The position numbers and the translations under genes are program-made. From Enterococcus phoeniculicola ATCC BAA-412 (GTDB lineage Bacteria > Bacillota > Bacilli > Lactobacillales > Enterococcaceae), in the NCBI RefSeq assembly GCF_000407505.1, contig NZ_ASWE01000003.1, positions 186,001-250,000 of the forward strand: DNA of 64,000 nt, read 5' to 3'. Within the stretch, counting starts at the first letter, position 1. Each line of letters starts with the position of its first letter. The notes below the pieces were generated by a model that did no database searches, had not been told where the DNA came from, and saw only the letters and a program-made list of their open reading frames with translations. This document shows, one piece after another, positions 17,741-25,430 of this stretch.

Positions 17741-17790
17741 ACAAGTAATTAACAACAAGTAATTAACAACAAGTAATTAACAACAAATAA
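17741..17790 (+). repeat. Tandem 14-base repeat between ecfT and truA
   Basis: ACAAGTAATTAACA is repeated three times in perfect tandem (17741-17754, 17755-17768, 17769-17782) with a partial fourth copy. It lies before the terminator hairpin, so copy number variation by slippage would be tolerated. Confidence 0.85.
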
Positions 17791-17802
17791 GCTGCTGAAA
17801 AG

Positions 17803-17840
17803 AAAAAGGGAGTGGATAGATTTGTCCCCTTCCTTTTTTT
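17803..17840 (+). terminator. Terminator after ecfT
   Basis: AAAAAGGGAGTGGA pairs imperfectly with TCCCCTTCCTTTTT and is followed by T residues (to 17840). It stands 82 bases after the ecfT stop, so truA may have its own promoter or depend on read-through. Confidence 0.6.
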
Positions 17841-17889
17841 ATGAGAAAAGAATAAAAAAGAGAAATACGATAATGCTTAGGAGGTAGTC

Positions 17890-18636
17890 ATGGTTCGATA
17901 TAAAGCAACCATTTCATATGATGGAACCCTTTTTAATGGGTTTCAAAGACAACCGAATGGACGTACAGTCCAAGAAGAGGTTGAAAATACACTGAAAAAG
18001 ATGGCGAATGGCAAAACGATTCAAATTTTTGGCTCCGGACGAACAGATGCCGGAGTTCATGCGATAGGGCAAGTAATTCATTTTGATTATCCAGAGGAAC
18101 GTCCGTTAGAGAGAATGAGATTTGGGTTAGATACGCAAACACCAGAGGACATTGCAGTAAAATCAGTGGAAATTGTTCCTGAAGATTTTCATGCACGTTA
18201 TCTGGTGAAAGAAAAAACCTATCAATTTCGAGTGGATATTGGCAAACCAAGAAGCCCATTTCGACGTTTTTATGCAAGTTATTTTCCTTATCCAGTTGAT
18301 GTTGAAAAGATTCAACGTGCATTACCAGATCTTCTTGGGACACATGATTTTACAGCATTTTGTGCAGCAGGAAGTCCAATTGAAGACAAAGTCCGAACGA
18401 TTTACGAAGCAAAGATGGAAGTAAATGAAGCCGGAGATGAGCTTTTGTTTACCTTTCGAGGAGACGGATTTTTGTACAAGATGATTCGTATTTTAGTGGG
18501 GACATTGCTGAAAATTGGAAATGGTCGAATGTCAGAGACGTGTATACCTGAAATTATTGCCTCAAAAGACAGGAATCTTGCTGGACCTACAGCTCATCCA
18601 GAAGGGTTATATCTTGTAGAAGTGAAGTATGAATAG
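17890..18636 (+). CDS. truA: tRNA pseudouridine(38-40) synthase TruA
   Basis: Isomerises uridines 38-40 of the tRNA anticodon stem to pseudouridine. The 248 residues have the catalytic Asp in GSGRTDAGVHA (near residue 56) and the conserved RGDGFLYKMIRILVGTLL near the C-terminus. AGGAGGTAG precedes the ATG. The linkage ecfA1-ecfA2-ecfT-truA after the ribosomal operon is standard in lactic acid bacteria. Confidence 0.97.
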   Translation: MVRYKATISYDGTLFNGFQRQPNGRTVQEEVENTLKKMANGKTIQIFGSGRTDAGVHAIGQVIHFDYPEERPLERMRFGLDTQTPEDIAVKSVEIVPEDFHARYLVKEKTYQFRVDIGKPRSPFRRFYASYFPYPVDVEKIQRALPDLLGTHDFTAFCAAGSPIEDKVRTIYEAKMEVNEAGDELLFTFRGDGFLYKMIRILVGTLLKIGNGRMSETCIPEIIASKDRNLAGPTAHPEGLYLVEVKYE

Positions 18637-18689
18637 ATAATTAATTTCTAGGTTAAACAATGAGTGTCTCGATAATTTGAGGATTGGAA

Positions 18690-18832
18690 AGAAGTATTCA
18701 GCTACGAGAACCAAGTAGATTTCTATAGCTATTTCTTTCAGAAAAGGTGACTCGGATGCACCAAGTAGGTACAACACATTTGCGAAGCCTTCAACTCAAG
18801 TATGTATCATGCGTAGAAGATGATGAGGTACT
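18690..18832 (+). repeat. Intergenic repeat, copy A (inverted partner at 19612-19695)
   Basis: Segments AGTATTCAGCTACGAGAACC and CATGCGTAGAAGATGATGAG (18808-18827) recur in the opposite orientation near 19637-19690. The second segment is a perfect 20-base match. Copy A has about 70 extra bases in its middle, including a stretch resembling the 3' end of yfhO (AAAAGGTGACTC). It looks like a degenerate interspersed element. Confidence 0.6.
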
Positions 18833-18858
18833 CCTATTTTCGACGTTTATTAAGTTTT

Positions 18859-18908
18859 CAAGAGGGTGTGGCATAACTTAAACAGTTATGCCACACCCTC
18901 TTGATTTT
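18859..18908. terminator. Perfect 20-bp hairpin terminator after truA
   Basis: CAAGAGGGTGTGGCATAACT (18859-18878) pairs perfectly with 18884-18903 around a TAAAC loop, followed by ATTTTAT. It could end transcription from truA and, being symmetric, slow transcription from the minus side. Confidence 0.75.
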
Positions 18909-19170
18909 ATGTATTAAAAAACCTATCGTCCTCTAGTATGATTAAATCACCACAAAATAAAAAACTGAGCGGATGATATACTCTATGGAAATTCTATCAA
19001 AAAATGTTTCGATTAACAGAAAAAAATTAGAAGTGACAGGCATTTCTCAAGAAACCAGTCGAAATGAACACAACTTGGTTATTGAAGCTTCTCTCTTTCA
19101 CTAACCTCTCTGTATGTACAAACTTACGATTCTTATTCAAAAGATGCACAAGAAAAGCCTAGCATTGTCA

Positions 19171-19311
19171 AAAAAGGAGCCTGCCAGAGGGTAGCTGGCA
19201 GGCAAGGAGTTAAAAATGAAAAAGTGTTTTATTAGGGTTGTTTGTTGGTATGAATATACTATACCGAGAAAATTTGAATAAATGATGATGAAATTGTAGA
19301 AAAAAAGTAAA
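19171..19311. repeat. Hairpin-microORF unit, copy 1
   Basis: First of two nearly identical units with a 188-base period. It contains A-rich start, hairpin GCCTGCCA/TGGCAGGC (19179-19186 with 19196-19203, 9-base loop), AAGGAG, a 21-codon ORF and a tail with GAAATTGTAGAAAA. On the minus strand the same hairpin is followed by TCC and a T-run, which is a good intrinsic terminator, so a minus-strand RNA of about 110-140 bases is equally possible. Confidence 0.8.
19216..19281 (+). CDS. 21-residue peptide ORF, copy 1 (speculative)
   Basis: ATG 19216 follows AAGGAG with a 6-base gap. The peptide starts MKKCF, continues IRVVCWYEY and ends TIPRKFE. It is cationic at the N-terminus with two cysteines and no clear membrane segment. 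The second copy (19404-19469) differs by one base, changing Ile6 to Val, so the reading frame is kept. I do not recognise the peptide; expression is unproven. Confidence 0.35.
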   Translation: MKKCFIRVVCWYEYTIPRKFE

Positions 19312-19358
19312 GAATCTCATCCTTTAAACTAGGTAAAAACACTACATACTTCAGAGAA

Positions 19359-19499
19359 AAAAAGGAGCCTGCCAGAGGGTAGCTGGCAGGCAAGGAGTTA
19401 AAAATGAAAAAGTGTTTTGTTAGGGTTGTTTGTTGGTATGAATATACTATACCGAGAAAATTTGAATAAACTATGACGAAATTGTAGAAAAGAGTTAAA
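19359..19499. repeat. Hairpin-microORF unit, copy 2
   Basis: Second copy of the unit, 188 bases after the first, with hairpin at 19367-19391. Identity extends from the A-run before the hairpin through the microORF stop and about 30 bases beyond with a few substitutions. The sequence upstream of each unit is unrelated, which sets the left border of the duplication. Confidence 0.8.
19404..19469 (+). CDS. 21-residue peptide ORF, copy 2 (speculative)
   Basis: Same arrangement as copy 1: hairpin, AAGGAG, ATG 19404, stop TAA 19467-19469. Only residue 6 differs (Val instead of Ile). The ribosome binding site overlaps the foot of the hairpin stem, so the hairpin could influence translation. Confidence 0.35.
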   Translation: MKKCFVRVVCWYEYTIPRKFE

Positions 19500-19537
19500 G
19501 AAATAGTTAACTTTTAGGATTCATACACAGACTGAGA

Positions 19538-19593
19538 AATAAGAGTGAGGGCGGTCATAACTATCTAAGTTATAGGCCACCCTCACTCTTATT
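19538..19593. terminator. Long bidirectional hairpin near the yfhO 3' end
   Basis: AATAAGAGTGAGGG (19538-19551) pairs with CCCTCACTCTTATT (19580-19593), continued inside by CATAACT/AAGTTAT with mismatches. It is placed to terminate the minus-strand yfhO transcript and anything arriving from the plus side. Confidence 0.7.
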
Positions 19594-19611
19594 AAAGGTT
19601 GGAAAGAGGAG

Positions 19612-19695
19612 TAACTCATCTACACTACGTTTCGCTCTCATCATCTTCTACGCATGGAACATACCTAACTGGTTCTCATAGCTGAACACTTTCTG
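19612..19695 (-). repeat. Intergenic repeat, copy B (inverted relative to copy A)
   Basis: Read on the minus strand it contains GTGTTCAGCTATGAGAACC followed by CATGCGTAGAAGATGATGAG (19656-19637). It abuts the yfhO stop codon and includes CTGAACA/TGTTCAG, a 7-bp hairpin directly after the gene. Confidence 0.6.
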
Positions 19696-19696
19696 T

Positions 19697-22339
19697 TCAG
19701 GACTCACCTTTTTCCTTTTTACTAGATAAGTGATGAGTAATTCTTGCGCTTTCTTTTTTATTTAACCAATAACGATAACCGATGAACAAAAGAAGACAAA
19801 TCACGAATAAGCTTGCACCTGGGATGAAACCTACTGGGAGATACTGCAGCGTAATCGTATGTTTTCCTTTTGGCACCTTAAGACTAACAAAGGCATCTTT
19901 AAAATCTGTGACTGCTACTTTTTTTCCATCAATAAATGCAGTCCAGCCTTTATCATAAGGAATTGTTGTAATAAGTGTTTGCTCTTTATCTGATGAACTT
20001 TCTCCTGTTGCGGTACGTCCGTTTACTGTAAAGTCGACGCCTGATTGCTTAATTTGATCGATAGCTGTTTGATAAGCAAGCGTATCTAGTCCCACAACTT
20101 TGGGTTCAATGAAGCTCACTTCAGCTGTTCCATAGAAACTCACAGTGAATTCAACACTTGTTTCTTGATCATAATAGCCCAAGTCATAGTATTGACCCGT
20201 GATGTTGATTTGGGATTTTTGTGTACGTCCATTCACCTTTACTGTAGCTGTTGAGCTTTCTAATTGAGCAAAGTTCGATGGGAACAGACTTATATACGCT
20301 TGGGTATTAGCCGGAACAGTGACTCTCCATGTGATATCCTTAGAAACATTAGGAGATTCTTCTTTGTAAGTTACTCCACTTCCTGTTTGAGTAATTATAG
20401 TATTTTTTTGTTCAATAATTGTTGCAGGATAAAATTGGAAGTAGGTTAAATTTAAGCCAGAAAGACCATTTAATAAATTTGTTTGGCTGGTTAAGTTATC
20501 TGTTTCCGGCTGTTTGATTTTTTGAATGCTGTTTGGGGCAAGAAACCCTAAAGGTAACGCATTTTTGTTTTCGTATAGATTATAGGCGCCTGATGTATTT
20601 ACTTTATCGAAGCCGTAATAACTTAGATCTCCTTTTGATAGGAGGTACTTCATTCCTAAAAAGCTATCCATTGCAATAGTGTTATTAGGATAACGCAGAT
20701 TAAGGTTTGTTCCTCGTGAACGATAGCCCAGTGTATTTAAATAAGTAGAAGAATGCCGATTTCTAATAGAAGAAAACATACCAATTCCATTATAACCGTA
20801 ATTAAAGCTGTCATTTGCAGAAACACCGTCAAGGTTCTCTAATCGATAAAAAGTTTCATTTTCTTTTTTTGTTTGATCTACAAGCTTTTTAATGTCTGGA
20901 TAAGGTTGTGTATAAAGACTTCTTGAAGCGTAATTCCAGTCATCTAAAATTCCTTGGACCATGCTGCTTGTATTAACGATTGCCTCTGTACTCATGAGTA
21001 CAAGTAATAAAATCGTTAGTTTTTTCTTTGGGAATGAACCTAATTGATAGTAGCCAATAGCCAATAGATAGAGAAGAAGGAAGACAATCGTTAAAACAAA
21101 AGAGACCGTTGTTACATAGTCATAGCTCTCGTTTCCTTTTGTTCCCCAAGCGATGCAAAATGCACCAATCAGCACAAAAATAATCGCACTAAGTGTACCT
21201 AGGTCATTTCGCTTAAATTGTTCCCAACCATACCCTGCTAAAAAGACTACTAAGAAAGAAAAGAGGAAGGCATAACGAAATAAAAACATGTTAGGCGCAT
21301 GCATTCCATGCCAAAAAAGATTTAATGGTACAAGATAAAAGCTTGCGATGAGAATCGCAAATAAACTAGCAAAACCTATTTTTTCTTTTAATGGAATTCG
21401 TTTGGATACAAAATATAATAGACAAAATACGAGTGGTAGCAATCCCACATAAATAAAAGGAATGGAGCCATATTTAGTCGTGTCATAAACACCAACCATG
21501 TTTTTGATTAAAATATCCCAAAGTCCAGTTGCTTCTGTTTTTAGCTTTGTAATCTCACTTAACTTTTCGCCGTTTTCTCTCAAATCAATGAGTGCAGGCA
21601 AGATGATTATCATCGATGCACCACCAGCTAGTAAGGAGGTTATTCCATATTGAAGGATAGATCCTTTAGTTTGTTTCCAGTGCGTGAATAGCCGAACACA
21701 GAAATAAAGAAAGGAAAATACGCCCACCATGAATCCCATATAAAAGCTGGATAAAAACAGCATTAAATAGGAAACAAAAAGTAGCGTAGGCTTTCGTAAG
21801 TCCATCACTCGATGAATCCCTAAGATGATTAATGGCAGATAGACAAAGGCATCCAGCCACATGATAATTTCAGAATGAGCAATCGCAAAAGAAGACAAAG
21901 CATAAGCAACAGCCAAAGCAACATGATTCCAGCGAGGAAGCTTGAAGGTCTGCTTAGCTAAGAACCAAAAGGCAAGACCGCTACTAGCTACTTTTAATAA
22001 AGTAATAACATACAGCGCATCAGGCATCCACTGATTTGGAAAGAAAAAGACAATTGCAGTGAAAAAACCACCAAGATAGTAAGAAATTAAAGACAGGTAA
22101 TTCAAACCTAAAGAACCATTCCATGTATAAAAAATACTTTGTTTGCCCAGAAGCATATTTCTAAAACTTGCATGGAAATTTGAGAATTGAGAAAAGGCAT
22201 CACTGGCTAATATACTGCGACTGCTTCCAGGATAAATACCGATGCTCAAGTAAACAAATGCCAAAATAAAAAAAGGAATAAAAAAGCTTGCTAACATATA
22301 AGAACGATTAGCCTTTATAAATCGTTTGATTGTTGTCAT
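19697..22339 (-). CDS. YfhO-family membrane glycosyltransferase-like protein
   Basis: An 880-residue membrane protein with about a dozen hydrophobic segments in the first 480 residues, a large extracellular domain (about 490-840) and a final hydrophobic segment before a basic tail. This is the layout of YfhO proteins, GT-C type enzymes implicated in glycosylation of teichoic acids or other surface polymers. Motifs: YPGSSRSILASDAFSQF near the N-terminus, FNYGYNGIGMFSS near 510. GGTGAGG precedes the ATG. The specific substrate here is unknown. It is a lone minus-strand gene ending in the repeat-rich region. Confidence 0.85.
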   Translation of the reverse strand: MTTIKRFIKANRSYMLASFFIPFFILAFVYLSIGIYPGSSRSILASDAFSQFSNFHASFRNMLLGKQSIFYTWNGSLGLNYLSLISYYLGGFFTAIVFFFPNQWMPDALYVITLLKVASSGLAFWFLAKQTFKLPRWNHVALAVAYALSSFAIAHSEIIMWLDAFVYLPLIILGIHRVMDLRKPTLLFVSYLMLFLSSFYMGFMVGVFSFLYFCVRLFTHWKQTKGSILQYGITSLLAGGASMIIILPALIDLRENGEKLSEITKLKTEATGLWDILIKNMVGVYDTTKYGSIPFIYVGLLPLVFCLLYFVSKRIPLKEKIGFASLFAILIASFYLVPLNLFWHGMHAPNMFLFRYAFLFSFLVVFLAGYGWEQFKRNDLGTLSAIIFVLIGAFCIAWGTKGNESYDYVTTVSFVLTIVFLLLYLLAIGYYQLGSFPKKKLTILLLVLMSTEAIVNTSSMVQGILDDWNYASRSLYTQPYPDIKKLVDQTKKENETFYRLENLDGVSANDSFNYGYNGIGMFSSIRNRHSSTYLNTLGYRSRGTNLNLRYPNNTIAMDSFLGMKYLLSKGDLSYYGFDKVNTSGAYNLYENKNALPLGFLAPNSIQKIKQPETDNLTSQTNLLNGLSGLNLTYFQFYPATIIEQKNTIITQTGSGVTYKEESPNVSKDITWRVTVPANTQAYISLFPSNFAQLESSTATVKVNGRTQKSQINITGQYYDLGYYDQETSVEFTVSFYGTAEVSFIEPKVVGLDTLAYQTAIDQIKQSGVDFTVNGRTATGESSSDKEQTLITTIPYDKGWTAFIDGKKVAVTDFKDAFVSLKVPKGKHTITLQYLPVGFIPGASLFVICLLLFIGYRYWLNKKESARITHHLSSKKEKGES

Positions 22340-22429
22340 AAATAAACCTCACCAATTTTCTAAAAAATTCTTGATTTCAGTTTACCATATCTTAATAGGA
22401 AAACCTCCAAATTTTGAATAAAATTACGG

Positions 22430-22453
22430 AAAACCTTATTAGATTAAGGTTTT
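22430..22453. terminator. Small stem-loop upstream of yfhO
   Basis: AAAACCTTA pairs with TAAGGTTTT around a TTAGAT loop. It lies 90 bases before yfhO on its transcript side; it could be a terminator for minus-strand read-through or an operator. Function not clear. Confidence 0.35.
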
Positions 22454-22509
22454 AAAAAGGTTGTTGCTGCAATAATAAATCTCAAATAATAAAAAATATT
22501 AACAGTATA

Positions 22510-22538
22510 TTGACTTTTTTAGAGAAAGGGGGTATCTT
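22510..22538 (+). promoter_or_regulatory. Promoter of the candidate small RNA
   Basis: TTGACT (22510-22515), 17-base spacer, TATCTT (22533-22538). A run of GGGGG lies just before the -10. It points toward the structured region 22545-22702 and has no protein gene downstream on the same strand. Confidence 0.6.
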
Positions 22539-22544
22539 TGAAGC

Positions 22545-22702
22545 ATAACAGCACATATTTATTTACTTATTAGACCCCATCTAATAGGTGCACATAGGAG
22601 TATCATGGACGGTTTATACCGGAATTGTGCATAGTGGTCATTGCGCAATTCAGCGAGGATTGAGTATCTAGAAATAGATATTTGATTCTCGTTTTTGTTT
22701 TC
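22545..22702 (+). ncRNA. Candidate small regulatory RNA
   Basis: An orphan plus-strand unit of about 155 bases between two minus-strand genes. Hairpin 1: TATTAGA/TCTAATA (22568-22586) with a CCCCA loop. Hairpin 2: GAATTGTGCA (22622-22631) with TGCGCAATTC (22642-22651). Hairpin 3 is a 16-bp terminator stem (22654-22691) with T-tract. No ORF longer than about 10 codons begins with a ribosome binding site. A C-rich exposed loop is a common Shine-Dalgarno-pairing element in Gram-positive small RNAs. I do not recognise the family. Confidence 0.6.
22654..22702 (+). terminator. Terminator of the candidate small RNA
   Basis: CGAGGATTGAGTATCT (22654-22669) pairs over all 16 positions (including G-U pairs) with AGATATTTGATTCTCG (22676-22691) around AGAAAT, followed by TTTTTGTTTTCT. 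There is no T-tract on the minus strand, so it acts on the plus strand. Confidence 0.8.
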
Positions 22703-22721
22703 TAATTGAGAAAAAGACAAT

Positions 22722-22748
22722 AAAAAAAAACCGTTCAGGTGAACGGTT
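22722..22748 (-). terminator. Terminator of rpmB
   Basis: On the minus strand CCGTTCACCTGAACGG forms a compact hairpin followed by nine T residues. It lies 24 bases after the rpmB stop codon. Confidence 0.9.
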
Positions 22749-22771
22749 CGGAACAATTCATAATTCAGATA

Positions 22772-22960
22772 TTAAACGCGCTCAACTTTTCCTGATTTCA
22801 AAGCACGAGCTGACACCCAAACTTTTTTAGGTGTTCCGTCGATCATAACACGAACTTTTTGTAGGTTCGGTTTAACAGTACGTTTAGAAGCGTTCATAGC
22901 GTGAGAACGATTGTTTCCACTTGATGTTTTACGACCTGTAAAGTAACAAACTTTAGCCAT
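22772..22960 (-). CDS. rpmB: 50S ribosomal protein L28
   Basis: A 62-residue ribosomal protein, with [20 protein letters not shown] and the C-terminal [14 protein letters not shown] diagnostic of L28. Only one Cys remains near the N-terminus (VCYFTGRK), so this is the zinc-independent form. AAGGAGG lies just before the ATG. It is a monocistronic unit divergent from asp23, the usual arrangement in Firmicutes. Confidence 0.98.
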   Translation of the reverse strand: MAKVCYFTGRKTSSGNNRSHAMNASKRTVKPNLQKVRVMIDGTPKKVWVSARALKSGKVERV

Positions 22961-23008
22961 TTTTAATTTCCTCCTTTGCCTTGATGTTGGAGCGATAATT
23001 TTCAGCTC

Positions 23009-23037
23009 ATACTAAAATAATTTAACACAATCTGCAA
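23009..23037 (-). promoter_or_regulatory. Promoter of rpmB
   Basis: On the minus strand TTGCAG (23037-23032), a 17-base spacer and TAGTAT (23014-23009) lie about 50 bases before the rpmB start. An overlapping TTGTAA/TAAATT pair is an alternative. Confidence 0.45.
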
Positions 23038-23239
23038 GTATTTACAAGAGAATTTTTTCATAGATGATTGACATTACTGGGGAAACATTGTAAATTAGAC
23101 AAAGTTATTGTGAGAAATAGCCTTTTTTCGTTTAAATTGAGAGGTAACTAGGGGATCGTCCTTTTATTTACCGGTAGGCTATGATAAAATATTATAGTAG
23201 AAAATGGGTTAAATAGACTCGTTAAGGAGGGTCATTTCA

Positions 23240-23602
23240 ATGGCTGTAAAAATTAAAACATCAGCTGGTACTATCGAAATAACAAATGAAGTGATTGCGA
23301 CTGTCGTAGGCGGCGCAACTACTGACGTATTTGGAATCGTTGGTATGGCAAGCAAAAATCAAATTAAAGACAATATTACTGAAATTTTACGCAAAGAAAA
23401 TTATGCGCGTGGGGTCGTTGTACGTCAAGAAGAAAACGGCATTGCTGTGGATGTGTACACAATCGTTAGTTATGGAACTAAGATTTCTGAGGTTTCTCGA
23501 AATGTACAAGAAAAAGTGAAATACAATTTAGAGACATTACTAGGCGTAACTGCAAACTCAGTGAATGTATTTGTGCAAGGTGTACGCGTACTGCCGGACT
23601 AG
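23240..23602 (+). CDS. Asp23/Gls24-family envelope stress protein (YloU)
   Basis: A 120-residue cytoplasmic or membrane-associated Asp23 domain protein: VIATVVGGATTDVFGIVGMAS near residue 20 and VNVFVQGVRVLPD at the C-terminus. Members affect envelope homeostasis. AAGGAGGG precedes the ATG. The gene lies 51 bases before fakA, the conserved yloU-yloV pairing. Confidence 0.93.
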   Translation: MAVKIKTSAGTIEITNEVIATVVGGATTDVFGIVGMASKNQIKDNITEILRKENYARGVVVRQEENGIAVDVYTIVSYGTKISEVSRNVQEKVKYNLETLLGVTANSVNVFVQGVRVLPD

Positions 23603-23653
23603 GCAGAAGATCCGCTAAAAAATAGCTGATCGATCTGAAGGAGGATTATTTAG

Positions 23654-25333
23654 GTGAAGGTAACAGAAATTAGTGCAAGTCAGTTCCAAGAGATGGTGCA
23701 GGCCGGTGCGAATCGTTTGCAGACAAATGCAGAATATGTCAATTCTTTAAATGTTTTCCCTGTGCCTGATGGTGATACGGGAACAAATATGAATTTATCA
23801 ATGACAAGCGGAGCAAAAGCTGTTGTTGATTCTACATCTGATAAAGTGGGCGAATTAGCCAACGTTTTATCAAAAGGATTATTAATGGGGGCACGTGGAA
23901 ATTCAGGAGTTATCCTATCTCAATTATTCCGCGGCTTTTCAAAGCAAATTCCAACTGTAGAACAATTAAATGCACAAGACTTAGCTGCAGCTTTTACACG
24001 CGGTGTTGAAACAGCATATAAAGCAGTGATGAAGCCCGTAGAAGGAACAATTTTAACAGTTGCTCGTGAAGCGGCAAAAGCTGGAGAGAAAAAAGCAAAA
24101 GAGTCAGATGATTGTGTGGAAGTTATGACTTCTGTGGTAACTGGTGCAAAACGTGCGTTGGCAAAAACACCAGATCTTTTACCTGTACTTAAAGAAGTGG
24201 GCGTAGTAGATAGCGGAGGCCAAGGATTATTATTCATCTATGAAGGATTCTTGAGTGTCTTAAATGGTGAATTCCAGTTAGATACGGTGTTTGAACCGTC
24301 TCCTGCTGAAATGGATGACATGGTGAATGCAGAACATCACCGCAGCGTTCAAGGTCAGCTGGCAACAGAAGACATTACATTTGGCTACTGTACAGAAATT
24401 ATGGTGAAAATTGGCGAAGGCCCCACTGTAGATAGTAAATTTGACTATGAAGAATTCCGCAATTATTTAGATAAAATTGGTGATTCATTACTTGTTGTTA
24501 ATGATGATGAAATCATTAAAGTGCACGTTCATACTGAGCATCCTGGTGAAGTGATGAATTATGGTCAGAAATTTGGTTCTTTAGTAAAAGTGAAGGTAGA
24601 CAATATGCGCCTTCAGCATGAAACAATTTTAGAACACGATGGGGCGCAGCCAAAAGCAGCTGTTAAAAAACCTCGTACACCATTTGGCATCATTGCAATC
24701 GCTGCAGGGGAAGGAATCCAAGAATTGTTCCGAAGCCTAGGTGCCAGCTATGTTATTAGCGGGGGACAAACAATGAACCCAAGTACAGAAGATATCTTAA
24801 AAGCGATTGAAGAAGTCAATGCTGACCAAGTGATTATTCTTCCTAATAATAAAAATATTTTCATGGCAGCTGATCAAGCAGCAGAAGTCGCTGAAATCCC
24901 AGTAGCTGTTGTTCCATCAAAAACAATCTCTCAAGGGATGACTGCAATGCTTGCATTTAACGATCAAGCATCTTTAGCTGATAACAAGGCAAGTATGATT
25001 GAAATGCTTGAAAGTGTTGTTAGCGGTCAAGTTACGAATGCCATTCGCAATACATCAATTGATGGAGTGGAAATTACAGAAGGCGACTATTTAGGAATGA
25101 TTGATGGAAAAATCATCATCTCAAATCCAGATCGTTTTGAAACTTCTCTAAAAACATTAGAACAAATGATTAATGAAGAAACAGAAATCGTAACCATCAT
25201 CATTGGTGAAGAGGGTACAAGCGAAGAAGCCGAAAAAATTGGCGAAGCGCTAAACGAAAAATATGAAGAATTAGAATTGGAAATACACCAAGGCGATCAG
25301 CCGGTATATCCTTATCTATTTTCTGCTGAATAA
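23654..25333 (+). CDS. fakA: Fatty acid kinase subunit FakA (DhaL/YloV type)
   Basis: The ATP-binding subunit that phosphorylates exogenous fatty acids presented by FakB proteins, feeding acyl phosphate to PlsX/PlsY. The 559 residues have an N-terminal DhaL domain with metal-binding NVFPVPDGDTGTNM (residues 29-42) and LMGARGNSGVILSQLFRG, a middle domain and a C-terminal DegV-like part. Start is GTG 23654 after GAAGGAGG. plsX and acpP lie downstream, which fits joint work in phospholipid synthesis. Confidence 0.94.
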   Translation: MKVTEISASQFQEMVQAGANRLQTNAEYVNSLNVFPVPDGDTGTNMNLSMTSGAKAVVDSTSDKVGELANVLSKGLLMGARGNSGVILSQLFRGFSKQIPTVEQLNAQDLAAAFTRGVETAYKAVMKPVEGTILTVAREAAKAGEKKAKESDDCVEVMTSVVTGAKRALAKTPDLLPVLKEVGVVDSGGQGLLFIYEGFLSVLNGEFQLDTVFEPSPAEMDDMVNAEHHRSVQGQLATEDITFGYCTEIMVKIGEGPTVDSKFDYEEFRNYLDKIGDSLLVVNDDEIIKVHVHTEHPGEVMNYGQKFGSLVKVKVDNMRLQHETILEHDGAQPKAAVKKPRTPFGIIAIAAGEGIQELFRSLGASYVISGGQTMNPSTEDILKAIEEVNADQVIILPNNKNIFMAADQAAEVAEIPVAVVPSKTISQGMTAMLAFNDQASLADNKASMIEMLESVVSGQVTNAIRNTSIDGVEITEGDYLGMIDGKIIISNPDRFETSLKTLEQMINEETEIVTIIIGEEGTSEEAEKIGEALNEKYEELELEIHQGDQPVYPYLFSAE

Positions 25334-25351
25334 AGTTAAATAAAACAAACT

Positions 25352-25396
25352 AGTAGCTGGGATGTAAATCGTTTATTGATTTATATCCCGGCTACT
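25352..25396 (+). other. Stem-loop between fakA and recG
   Basis: AGTAGCTGGGATGTAAATC (25352-25370) pairs with GATTTATATCCCGGCTACT (25378-25396) with two mismatched or wobble positions and a 7-base loop. Only a short T-run follows, so it may be a weak terminator or an RNA-processing site. Confidence 0.55.
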
Positions 25397-25430
25397 TTCA
25401 AAGTGTCCATAAAGAAGGGAGGGAAAATGT

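Larger units (their letters stand above)
18637..19696. other. 1-kb structured non-coding region between truA and yfhO
   Basis: No conserved protein-coding gene is visible. The region lies between convergent genes and holds, in order, a degenerate repeat (copy A), a 20-base-pair hairpin, two copies of a 140-base unit carrying a hairpin and a 21-codon ORF, a second long hairpin and an inverted copy of the first repeat (copy B). Each is listed separately. The concentration of repeats between convergent terminators suggests an insertion hot spot. Confidence 0.8.
22340..22771. other. Intergenic region between yfhO and rpmB
   Basis: 432 bases without a conserved protein gene. It contains a small hairpin (22430-22453), a plus-strand promoter and structured RNA candidate (22510-22702) and the rpmB terminator. 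A 65-codon minus-strand frame crosses it but has no family match or good start. Confidence 0.75.

Noticed and set aside
22600-22630. Short ORF inside the small RNA candidate (ATG after TAGGAG)
   Set aside because: Only nine codons long; more likely chance within a structured RNA.
22559-22756. 65-codon minus-strand frame before rpmB terminator
   Set aside because: It runs across the rpmB terminator and the structured RNA candidate, has no good start context and no recognisable family.
25352-25396. T-box or riboswitch before recG
   Set aside because: Only a simple stem-loop without specifier or T-box motifs; no ligand-related gene follows.
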